Assembly (NCBI GenBank): GCA_023128635.1
Contig: JAGMDP010000002.1
Location: forward strand, 1 to 28,107
Origin: Candidatus Heimdallarchaeota archaeon
GTDB lineage: Archaea; Asgardarchaeota; Heimdallarchaeia; JABLTI01
Direction: 5' to 3'
DNA: 28,107 bases
Shown here: positions 14,901 through 22,341 of the stretch, one piece after another
Numbering within the stretch: position 1 is the stretch's first letter
Layout of the letters: each line of letters starts with the position of its first letter
Translations under genes and position numbers: made by a program
Notes under the pieces: generated by a model
The model's input: only the letters and a program-made list of their open reading frames with translations
Told to the model about the DNA's origin: nothing
Databases searched by the model: none

Positions 14901-17900
14901 TCTCCATTCCTTTATCGATTAATCTGCTTCCTTCAACATTCTTTCCATAGGAAATCAGTAAAGCAGCACCTACAAAGCATCGTTCAACACCACCTACCAT
15001 ATCTCCTTTTGAGAACAAAGTATCAATAGAAGTATTTATGATATGATATCCTTCCTTGTCTTTTCCAATTTCAATGAAGTTTTTAGCATTACCAAACATC
15101 TTATCTGTTGCCAACATTAATTCATTTCCAGCAATTAATGATTCAAATGCAATTGGTAAGTATTTGAAAGAAGTATCAAAATCCATATTCTTCTGTAATT
15201 CATAAGATATATCAAAAATAGCATTGCCAAGATTGATTAAACGATTAGGCTTTCCTATTCGGTTGAAAAGACTAAAGCTTTCTTTGAAGAGCTCAAGGGA
15301 TTTATCATAATTCTTTATATCAAAGAAAGTTTGACCCTCGATAATACAAAGTCTTCCAGTAAATTCTTCTCCGACAATTGATCCAATTGTTAGTGCTACT
15401 TCCCATAAACGTAAACCAGCTTCCGGATTATCGCTTTTCATATTAGCAGTCCCAAAAGCCATCACTTTAAGAGCCGTTTCTTCTACTTCTTTCATTCGAC
15501 CATTTAGTTCAAGGATTTTAGCGATTTTCCCATAACAAAGTATAGCATTCTCAATGCTATTCCTAGCCATTAAAACATTTACAAGTTCTTCAAGAAACTG
15601 GATTGCTTCATCTACGATTTGAACTTCTGTTAAGATTTCAGCACCACGTATACCCCAAGAAACTGCAACTTCATTGTTTTCCAATTTTAGGAATTCTTCA
15701 CAAGTTCTGATGCACATTGCAGCAGCTTCTTCATGTTTGTTTACTTTTTGGAGAATATTGATTGATAAATTCAGATATTTTGTTGCTCCAATAAGATCCT
15801 CTTTAGAAATAAGATCAGTTGAAAAATTAGTAACTTCTGCAGCAAGCTCACTTATACGTTTGTTGTTCTTCAAACTAATGTATGATTCATAGGTTTTCTT
15901 CAAACTCTCATACGCTGCATTGTGAAGAAGTTCTTTTGAATAAGTGGTCCATTCCTTATAATTTACTTCACTATTAAACTCTAAATCGCCAAGTTGTTTA
16001 GTAAAATCTTCTGCGACTGCAAAGTATGTTTGACTCATTTTTTCTCGGTCATCTTCACCTGCTTTGGTTGAAGTAATTTTACTTGTAGCAATTTCTATGG
16101 CAATCTCGTTAATGATAATGATTAATTTCTTTAATTCATTAGATTTCTTAATTGTTAATCGAATATCACCAGCTACTTTCATTTCTCTTAATCCATGTTC
16201 AAAATCATTAGCTGAAATGAAATATCTCCCTAATGTAATATGAAGATCAGCAGCTGAGCTCTTATCATTTAACTCAAGATAATATGCGACTGCTTTATTT
16301 AGTAAATCAATTCCAAGGTGGGGGTTTGCACTTCCTAAGAATTGTTCCCCTTCAATCCTAGCTGTTTGTGCTGCTTGTATTTTCTGGTCGGATTTATTTA
16401 ATGCTTCAAGGCCTAATGTAATGAACTTATTCGCGTCTTCAAAAAGTTTCTTCTGGAAAATTTCTCTCCCTCGTTCTATTATTTCTGCTCCTAAGGCAAC
16501 AGCATTTCTTATTGATGACTCGATGTAGTAACTGATTGCTTGCTCATAATACTTAAGTGCCAAGACAAATTCATTTTTTTCAACAAATAACTTTGCCATA
16601 TCACTTGCACTATTTGCAGCAGCTTCTTTACTAACGGCAAGCTCAATTTTAATTGCAGTTTCAAATCCTTTTTCTGCGATATCAGAGGCACCCGCAGTTA
16701 ATTGATTGGAAAAAGTTTCAAAACAATGTTCTGCAACTGAGTGGAATATCTTGGGATCAATCTTCATTTCACTTTCAACAGATGCTAATAAATAGTAATG
16801 AAGTGCTTCGTCAGTATTTCCGTTCTCAGAATGATATCTCCCAAGAGCAGATAATACTCTAGCTGCTTCTTCTGGTTGTTTTGCTTTAATGAACTCCTCT
16901 GCTCCTTGTTCAAACAATGGGTCAGCATATTCAGTGATATTTTTCCTTAGAAAATCAGTTGCAAACCCTACCAAAACCTTTGCTGCTCGTTCATTTTCTC
17001 CGGCTTCAGCGAGAACTTTTCCACTCCCTCTTGCAGATTCCATAGTTACTTCATTAAGTTCTTCAGTGTCGAATTTTCGTACATTACTTATATGCTCTTC
17101 AATAGTTTCAACTACGGCATTAATATCACGCTTGATTAGAGATCGAGCAAGAACTTCGTTAAAATCGCAAGCAGCCTTCCAAAGGTCTCGAGCATAAATA
17201 ATATCTCCGGTTTTTATACATTGTTCAGTATATTTTGTAGCAATCTCTACGAGAGGTTTAAATTTTTGCTCGCGAAGATTCTCAGGAATTGCTTCTGCTG
17301 TAAGTTTTAATCGCTCCAAAGCAATATCTAAATGTCCTTCCTGCAATAATCGTTCTGCTAATTTAAAGTAAACTTCTGATGCTTCTTCTTCTTTACCGGT
17401 TCTAAGATAAAAATCAGCAGCTTTAGTAGCCAAATCAATACCAGTTTGGAGTTGTCGCACATTGAACATAGATTGCCATGCAGCATCAAAAGTATCCGCG
17501 GCTAAATCAATTTGATCAAAAGCAATAAAGAATTCTGTAACCAAGCGATAAAATAATTCAGCATAATGAAAATCGTTCTTACTGAACCTTTCTTGGGCAA
17601 GTTGCCGAATCATACTTGGAGCGTCCATTCTCATATCGCTTTCAGGAAGCTCCTTTAATGGATCAATCATCATACGGAGTGATTCGTATGCTAGTTGAAA
17701 CTTGTTATATTTTAAAAGCAGTTCAGCTTGTTTCTGATAAATGCCAACTTCAAACTCTCTATCTATACTTCGACCAAGTTCAATGGCAATTCTAAAGTAA
17801 TCTCTTCCAATAGGATACCTTTCATCAGTATATAATTGCAAACCAATTGAGGTAACATTGGATCCATAATCAAGTGCTTCTTGATCTATTCCAACTTCAA

Positions 17901-18843
17901 TATAATAATCCTTAGCAGTTTCATAATACGGAATTGCTACATCATATAATCCCTTTGAAAAGATAGCTAAACCAATCAGCGAGAGTTCTTTTGCAAGAAT
18001 AAGAATTGCAGGTATTGCCTTTCGAGAAACACAAATATCTTTGGCATGGGTAATTATTCTTGTTGCGACATTATTGTCAAATTGCACAGTCTCTACTTTG
18101 GATATCTTTTGTTCGGGATTCAAGATATCGGGAATTTTAAATTCAACAAATTCAATATAAGAATTCATTAATTGTTCAGTCACAGTGAGAATTGTTGCTT
18201 CGTCTGTTTTTAGACTTAACACAAAATTTACTGCTTGATCCAAATATTTTTCTGCCATTACTTCATTGCGATTCTCTAAATGTTTGTTGAAAATCTTGAT
18301 GTAAATATCGATTGTTTTTTCTTCGTTTTTAGCTTTTCCATACAGCTTTTTTGATTTCTTAATTATTTCTTGCCCTTGCTTTTCGTCTTCATCTCTAAGT
18401 CTTGTTTTAGACAAAATCTTTGCTGCTAAATCTGCATAATCAGTTGCTGCCTCAAGTGCGAAATTAATGGTATCTCTTTTTTGTTTATCATACAATCTAA
18501 TCTGGATTTCTGAGAGTTGAGCTGCTTTCTCAAATTGCTCATCATTTTTCCTATAAAGATCTTTTACATTTGCGAGAAAGACATCAATTTCCCCGAAAAA
18601 ACTATCGGGATCTTTTACTTTTAGTTTATCAAGTTCTCGGAGAAGTCCTTCTGCGGTGAGAAAAATAAGTCTTCTATCTTTGGTTCCTGCGATACTTGAG
18701 GTAATTTCTAATAATAATCTACAAGCTTCTTCTTTATTTCCCTTATCCTTTAACTCTTTAACAAGTTTAAAGAATTCATCTATAGCAGCTCTATAAGTGC
18801 CAGGTTTGAGAAGCTGTCGGGCTTTTTCGATATTTTCAAACAT
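11917..18843 (-). CDS. Giant TPR-like alpha-solenoid protein (2308 residues) with winged-helix-like C-terminal segments
   Basis: One uninterrupted reading frame fills almost 7 kb. From the N-terminus to about residue 2100 it consists of paired amphipathic helices spaced 35-45 residues apart, with TPR-type positions such as A..YE.A..YY, A.E.Y.KLAE.LL..G and A..CYGKIA.ILE..G. There is no signal peptide, membrane helix or catalytic motif. The last ~110 residues differ: about 2204-2233 (VVTEIAQNTALTLDEALSVI) and 2269-2308 (IDINKISQELKFPPETIQRE..) look like two winged-helix units. The second resembles the end of PCI domains, which cap solenoids in proteasome-lid, COP9 and eIF3 subunits. A scaffold role is inference. 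The ATG start is 30-50 nt from a TATA-like/inverted-repeat region; the 3' end overlaps no gene. Confidence 0.82.
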   Translation of the reverse strand: MFENIEKARQLLKPGTYRAAIDEFFKLVKELKDKGNKEEACRLLLEITSSIAGTKDRRLIFLTAEGLLRELDKLKVKDPDSFFGEIDVFLANVKDLYRKNDEQFEKAAQLSEIQIRLYDKQKRDTINFALEAATDYADLAAKILSKTRLRDEDEKQGQEIIKKSKKLYGKAKNEEKTIDIYIKIFNKHLENRNEVMAEKYLDQAVNFVLSLKTDEATILTVTEQLMNSYIEFVEFKIPDILNPEQKISKVETVQFDNNVATRIITHAKDICVSRKAIPAILILAKELSLIGLAIFSKGLYDVAIPYYETAKDYYIEVGIDQEALDYGSNVTSIGLQLYTDERYPIGRDYFRIAIELGRSIDREFEVGIYQKQAELLLKYNKFQLAYESLRMMIDPLKELPESDMRMDAPSMIRQLAQERFSKNDFHYAELFYRLVTEFFIAFDQIDLAADTFDAAWQSMFNVRQLQTGIDLATKAADFYLRTGKEEEASEVYFKLAERLLQEGHLDIALERLKLTAEAIPENLREQKFKPLVEIATKYTEQCIKTGDIIYARDLWKAACDFNEVLARSLIKRDINAVVETIEEHISNVRKFDTEELNEVTMESARGSGKVLAEAGENERAAKVLVGFATDFLRKNITEYADPLFEQGAEEFIKAKQPEEAARVLSALGRYHSENGNTDEALHYYLLASVESEMKIDPKIFHSVAEHCFETFSNQLTAGASDIAEKGFETAIKIELAVSKEAAANSASDMAKLFVEKNEFVLALKYYEQAISYYIESSIRNAVALGAEIIERGREIFQKKLFEDANKFITLGLEALNKSDQKIQAAQTARIEGEQFLGSANPHLGIDLLNKAVAYYLELNDKSSAADLHITLGRYFISANDFEHGLREMKVAGDIRLTIKKSNELKKLIIIINEIAIEIATSKITSTKAGEDDREKMSQTYFAVAEDFTKQLGDLEFNSEVNYKEWTTYSKELLHNAAYESLKKTYESYISLKNNKRISELAAEVTNFSTDLISKEDLIGATKYLNLSINILQKVNKHEEAAAMCIRTCEEFLKLENNEVAVSWGIRGAEILTEVQIVDEAIQFLEELVNVLMARNSIENAILCYGKIAKILELNGRMKEVEETALKVMAFGTANMKSDNPEAGLRLWEVALTIGSIVGEEFTGRLCIIEGQTFFDIKNYDKSLELFKESFSLFNRIGKPNRLINLGNAIFDISYELQKNMDFDTSFKYLPIAFESLIAGNELMLATDKMFGNAKNFIEIGKDKEGYHIINTSIDTLFSKGDMVGGVERCFVGAALLISYGKNVEGSRLIDKGMEKTVQITDEPAIKHLATVCRNQGIILRDEGKLEASHIIFASGIGILRTINDLVGIGQISIDLGETLIKRNEMNAAVEAFRNGILLLARGGLNKEASDIANNLITEGRKQIDNQNIIVGVPLVELSGELFIALGQPERSMVISEIFINLGGKMLNEKNYDIAALYFSKAMELALQAGLKDYLPKVGNRCIDFGLKLVKEGDAMLGIQFMNAGADLISEFEEKTEKASRATSNYLEAITQVLSPAYEKIFEVEEERMVLISQFIDSTIKFFTQIKAAKDLEKLTKTLLDYGKKLLRTKIPRIVRRIFEPAFRAAENANNTKLQIEIANAYLSHVNYLIDKKQYDYLDTTVNQALNIFIGVNELKEIRKFMGIMTHTGRELSLEPTTRTYGIKILTMLSDLASSLTHQELYPVTIIPLIHLNQQALEQEDFELMIFARQNVIRLLQTILNTNYSLAILGNISLSNMIYEWFKPAEEMIAKTMLLDQTIKIIDQSLQLAVITQEIELGMAVIDKTFELIDTILKRKVKGIDVLYEVLAIALTGLGQRSRVVEIGTKCMEDGKEAAERKRLMESISLLKTAGRIFALLDDERLIADTAIAAATIGDIRLRDKNYKEGLYYYSAALENYELSRDEKSIQLIAKTIQDMFNTAPMKDGYLSFEIPGMVFANRENVKEAEAIAVRALEQVENMLESGKKNVIYDSILYLYAATKIYDKTGNFIEETKIYDTYMFQYIAAISDAKVVELFIDMLIRSITKKLRIWDFISIIKLFDQIKDQKVLKNKKYQAIRNSIEELLKGQIPEALEQAQQVNVLFERGVQEYSEIYKEQIKEDIRESGKLSIHDYMQDQPISDLVNVLIQDLYGRKEIEGKYFPIGLFVSDKQLEGTISFLDKELADKGKAVVTEIAQNTALTLDEALSVIRIEYLPQKFQATLNENNSVVYSYLQLRTEVKNLALGYQDIGNIDINKISQELKFPPETIQREIEYLILEGKINPRLVGRAK

Positions 18844-18873
18844 CCTTTAAATCCACACACGAAGTATTAAGCG

Positions 18874-18895
18874 TATGATTTTTCTTTAAATCATA
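18874..18895. promoter_or_regulatory. Inverted repeat in the promoter region of the giant solenoid gene
   Basis: TATGATTT (18874-18881) and AAATCATA (18888-18895) form an 8-bp perfect inverted repeat with a 6-bp centre, 31-52 bp upstream of the ATG. It overlaps TTTAAA, a plausible TATA core, so it may be an operator or part of the promoter. The remaining ~180 bp to the divergent gene hold only AT-rich sequence, including a second TATA-like stretch (TATAAAT at about 18979-18985). Confidence 0.35.
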
Positions 18896-19077
18896 TGTTT
18901 ATTACTGTTTTTTTTATCTGCCTTTATACTAAACTATCTCACTCAAATAAAAATTGTGTTAAACAAGATGTTCCTAGATATAAATTTCTCTTATCTTGCA
19001 AATTTGTGCTAGATAGCTAATAATTATTAATCTGAAGGGATTTATGTATAGAAATCAATTGATTGGAGATTTATTTG

Positions 19078-20457
19078 ATGGATTTATCTGTGACTTTTCA
19101 TGGAGCTGTAAGCCGAACAACTGGGTCTGCTCATATCATCCAAGCAGGAAATAAGCGTGTCCTATTAGATTGTGGAATGATACAAGGGATTCCTCATCAT
19201 TATAATCGAAAGTTTTCCTTTGATCCAAAAAGTATTGATCACTTAGTTCTTTCCCACGCTCATATTGATCATTCAGGACGTATACCTTTACTTTACGACC
19301 AAGGATATGAAGGACCTGTATATTGTACTCCTGCTACCAAAGATCTTTTGAAAATTCTCCTTTTAGATGCTGTGAAAATCTCAAAGGAAGAAGCAAGGAA
19401 AGCAAGTAGACGTAAGCAAAAGGGGGGAATAGAACCACTATATGATGAAGAAGATGTCTTTAAAACTCTAAAACATGTTATCACTGTTCCCTATCATAAG
19501 ACCAAAACAATAGAGAAAAACATCTCATTCAAGTATCTAGACGCAGGTCATATCATAGGCTCAGCACAACCAATATTGGATTTCGATGGAACAAAAATTG
19601 CATTCACTGGAGATTTAGGTCAGAATGGTATACCTCTAATTAAAAATCCTGATCCGATTGAAGAAGCACATTATCTTATAACAGAATCAACCTATGGGGA
19701 CCGAATTCATCCGCCAATGGAAAAAGCGAGAGATAAGTTGTTGGAATATACAAAACATGTCTCACAAGAAGGAGGAAAACTAATAATCCCTTCGTTTGCT
19801 GTCGGGAGAACTCAAATTCTAATTTACTTCTTAAATGCGATTTTCGAAAAAGGAGAAATCGATAGGACTCCCGTTTATATTGATTCACCGATGGCTATTG
19901 ATGCTACAGAAGTTTACCTGGATCATCCTGAATGTTTTGACAAAGAAACCTTGAGATTATTGAAATCTGGAGATAATCCCTTAACTTTTCCTGAGTTGAG
20001 GTTTTCAAAAAGCTCTCGAGAATCTCGTGCAATACGATCTGGTTGGGAAACTTGTGTTGTTTTCGCTGGTTCCGGAATGTGTACTGGAGGTAGAATCCTA
20101 AGCCATTTAATAAATGAATTACCAACGAGAAAATCTGTTGTGCTCTTTGTGGGATATCAAGCAAGAGGAACTCTAGGACGAAAAATCGTGGAGGGTGCAG
20201 AGGAAGTGGTGATCTATCAAAAGAAAATACCCGTTAAAGCAAAAATAAAAATGATTAGAGGATTCAGTGCACACGCAGATAAACGAGAGCTAAAAGCTCA
20301 TATTGAGCGAATAAAGAAGAAACCACTTAAGACATTTGTCGTGCATGGAGATGCTGAGCAATCGTTGACTTTTGCAGCTGAGCTGCGGAATACCCTAAGA
20401 ATTTGGGCTCGAGTGCCTAAGTATCGACAAGAATACAGTCTGCGTTCTGTTGGTTAG
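19078..20457 (+). CDS. Beta-CASP metallo-beta-lactamase, RNA-processing nuclease (CPSF73-like, without KH domains)
   Basis: Zinc-dependent nuclease of 459 residues, of the family that includes CPSF73 and archaeal aCPSF2. The MBL core has SHAHIDHSGR with His60, His62, Asp64 and His65, then DAGHIIGSA, FTGDLG and ITESTYGDR. The beta-CASP cap holds PSFAVGRTQ, YIDSPMA and FAGSGMCTGGR, and the C-terminus has GFSAHAD and VVHGD, the remaining motifs. N-terminal KH domains, which define aCPSF1, are absent, so this is the shorter aCPSF2/bacterial-type enzyme acting as endo- or exoribonuclease. ATG 19078 was chosen because GGAGAT lies 7 nt upstream; an in-frame TTG at 19063 precedes that site. Its stop is 21 nt from that of the convergent GT22 gene. 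Confidence 0.9.
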   Translation: MDLSVTFHGAVSRTTGSAHIIQAGNKRVLLDCGMIQGIPHHYNRKFSFDPKSIDHLVLSHAHIDHSGRIPLLYDQGYEGPVYCTPATKDLLKILLLDAVKISKEEARKASRRKQKGGIEPLYDEEDVFKTLKHVITVPYHKTKTIEKNISFKYLDAGHIIGSAQPILDFDGTKIAFTGDLGQNGIPLIKNPDPIEEAHYLITESTYGDRIHPPMEKARDKLLEYTKHVSQEGGKLIIPSFAVGRTQILIYFLNAIFEKGEIDRTPVYIDSPMAIDATEVYLDHPECFDKETLRLLKSGDNPLTFPELRFSKSSRESRAIRSGWETCVVFAGSGMCTGGRILSHLINELPTRKSVVLFVGYQARGTLGRKIVEGAEEVVIYQKKIPVKAKIKMIRGFSAHADKRELKAHIERIKKKPLKTFVVHGDAEQSLTFAAELRNTLRIWARVPKYRQEYSLRSVG

Positions 20458-20478
20458 TAATGAAATAGCTTTATGAAA

Positions 20479-22209
20479 TCAGCTTGCTTGCGTGAAGACT
20501 TTAGCATAAGGAGAACCGTAAACATTAGCAACTATTGTCATATTTAATTCTGTTAATATGGGTTCCATAACAGAAAGCTCGTAATCCCGTACAATAGCAT
20601 ATGTTCCTTTTTGACTGTAGAGATATCTAATAAAGCTTGAATTGTAAACTGGAATTGGAGGTAAGACGATGTAATTAATCTTCAGAAAATAACAGGTCAC
20701 ATTTACATCAAGATAAGCATATCCACCAGTGTACCACACCGTTTCAAACACAATAACAGTTTCTACATCATCTTGCTCTCCCACCCAATACATCGCATTA
20801 CAAACTCCGGAATTCGCTTTCCACATATATTTAAAATTATAATTTGCTAAGAAAAGTGATGTCGACCCTAAAAAGATTAAAATGAAACTTAGAAGAATAT
20901 GTTGATTTCTTTTTGATTGTAGCGTAGTAACTACTCTCTCGATGCCTGCGGCAACCATTATCATACAGAGAGGAAGAATTGTCATGACAAATCTGAATTC
21001 TTTATGAGCAAGAAAAGAAAAAACAACAATCCAAAAAATAATGATGCTGAAAATCATAATCTTTGTTTTGACTTTTCTTTTATGACTAAAACCAAAAATG
21101 AAGAACATAAGAAGCAAAGGTAAAAAGTAATAAGCAAAATCCGTAAAGAAGCCAGTAAAGTAGGAATACCATGGACTCGAACCATGTATAGCGCTTAATC
21201 CCTCTACAATGTTATATTTGAAAAAATTAATCGGTGAATGAAGAAAACTACCCCAGGTAAATAAATCAAGTAATCCTTGCATTAAGACCATAAAGAAAGA
21301 TCCGATTATGAATCCTCCTCCAATAGCAAGCTCTTTAGTCATATTAACAGAAAACTTTGTATCCAGAAATTCTTCTCTCGGATTCTTTGAAACCTTTGAG
21401 ATAAAATTCCTAATTCTCCTAACGAAATTTATTGTTAGCTCACGGATTGGTTTCGCCCATAATACAAGAATGATAGGGATTCCCATTAAAGCAGAGGGGA
21501 AACGAATCATAAAAGATAAACCAGTAATAATACCTGACGACAACGCTAAGAGAAATCGTTTCTTAGATGTTGTTTTATTTTTTAATGCTTTATATGCAAG
21601 AAAAATACTTAGAAAAATAAGATCTGTTGAAATAGAATCCGTCATGGTTCTACTAGACCAAAAAGGAAAAAACCACCAGAAACCAATCAAAAAAGCGCTT
21701 AGTAACCCAATTCTTTTGTTGAAGATTTCCTTGCCAAAAAAGTAAGCGACGATGACAGACACAATTGAGAATGAAGCAAGGAATAATCTGGCGACAAAGA
21801 TTAAACTCAAAGGATTAGTAATGCCAAAAAACATCGCAATTCTATAGACTGCTACAAGTATAAAGACAAAAAACCAAGATCGAGCTCCACCATAGGGCTT
21901 ATTTAAATCATATTCCCAAGGAATTGTTTGCCCGGTGCCAAATTCCCCAAATATCCTGAAATGAACCATTTCAATTGCTTGAAAAACCTCATCAGGATGA
22001 ACGAATCCCTGTGATTCGCTTGCAGCTATGACTCGCACGATTAACGATCCGACAATTATTGCAACTAAAGGTAAAGAACTAAAAATTTTTTTGAAAATTT
22101 CTTTATTAAGAAGTGTATTGAAAGGTCTTAAGAGGTATGAACTAAAGGATTCTTCGTGAATGGATTCCACTTTTGTGACTTCCATATTTGATGTCCTTTT
22201 AGCTTTCAA
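20479..22209 (-). CDS. GT22-family mannosyltransferase (ALG9/ALG12/PIG-B-like), polytopic membrane protein
   Basis: GT22 enzymes transfer mannose from dolichyl-phosphate-mannose to lipid-linked glycans or GPI anchors, with the active site outside the cytoplasm. The 576-residue protein has about ten membrane helices. The family's first-loop motif is clear: HPDEVFQAIE (71-80), then TIPWEYD and ARSW, matching HPDE-x-FQ ... TWEW ... RS. HKEFRF near residue 400, with the following helix, matches the conserved H-K-E-x-RF. The exported C-terminal ~150 residues carry a few sequons. The start is TTG: AGGAGAT lies 7 nt upstream, while the ATG nine codons in has none. In an archaeon the product is most likely a step in N-glycan or glycolipid assembly; the acceptor is unknown. 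Confidence 0.85.
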   Translation of the reverse strand: MKAKRTSNMEVTKVESIHEESFSSYLLRPFNTLLNKEIFKKIFSSLPLVAIIVGSLIVRVIAASESQGFVHPDEVFQAIEMVHFRIFGEFGTGQTIPWEYDLNKPYGGARSWFFVFILVAVYRIAMFFGITNPLSLIFVARLFLASFSIVSVIVAYFFGKEIFNKRIGLLSAFLIGFWWFFPFWSSRTMTDSISTDLIFLSIFLAYKALKNKTTSKKRFLLALSSGIITGLSFMIRFPSALMGIPIILVLWAKPIRELTINFVRRIRNFISKVSKNPREEFLDTKFSVNMTKELAIGGGFIIGSFFMVLMQGLLDLFTWGSFLHSPINFFKYNIVEGLSAIHGSSPWYSYFTGFFTDFAYYFLPLLLMFFIFGFSHKRKVKTKIMIFSIIIFWIVVFSFLAHKEFRFVMTILPLCMIMVAAGIERVVTTLQSKRNQHILLSFILIFLGSTSLFLANYNFKYMWKANSGVCNAMYWVGEQDDVETVIVFETVWYTGGYAYLDVNVTCYFLKINYIVLPPIPVYNSSFIRYLYSQKGTYAIVRDYELSVMEPILTELNMTIVANVYGSPYAKVFTQAS

Positions 22210-22299
22210 GAGGTCTATCTCCTTTGTCTATACTAGAAAATTAAAATAGATAACATACAAAAAGTATTCTATACGAAAGATTCTAACATTCGAAGGTAA

Positions 22300-22306
22300 T
22301 ATAAAT
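22300..22306 (+). promoter_or_regulatory. TATA box of the acidic tail-anchored protein gene
   Basis: TATAAAT inside the AT-rich tract 22297-22314 predicts initiation near 22326-22330. This lies after the GTG at 22324 and before the TTG at 22342, which has GAGGT 7 nt upstream (22330-22334), and so favours the TTG start. Confidence 0.4.
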
Positions 22307-22341
22307 AATATAATAGTATCTATGTGAAAGAGGTCTTAGAT

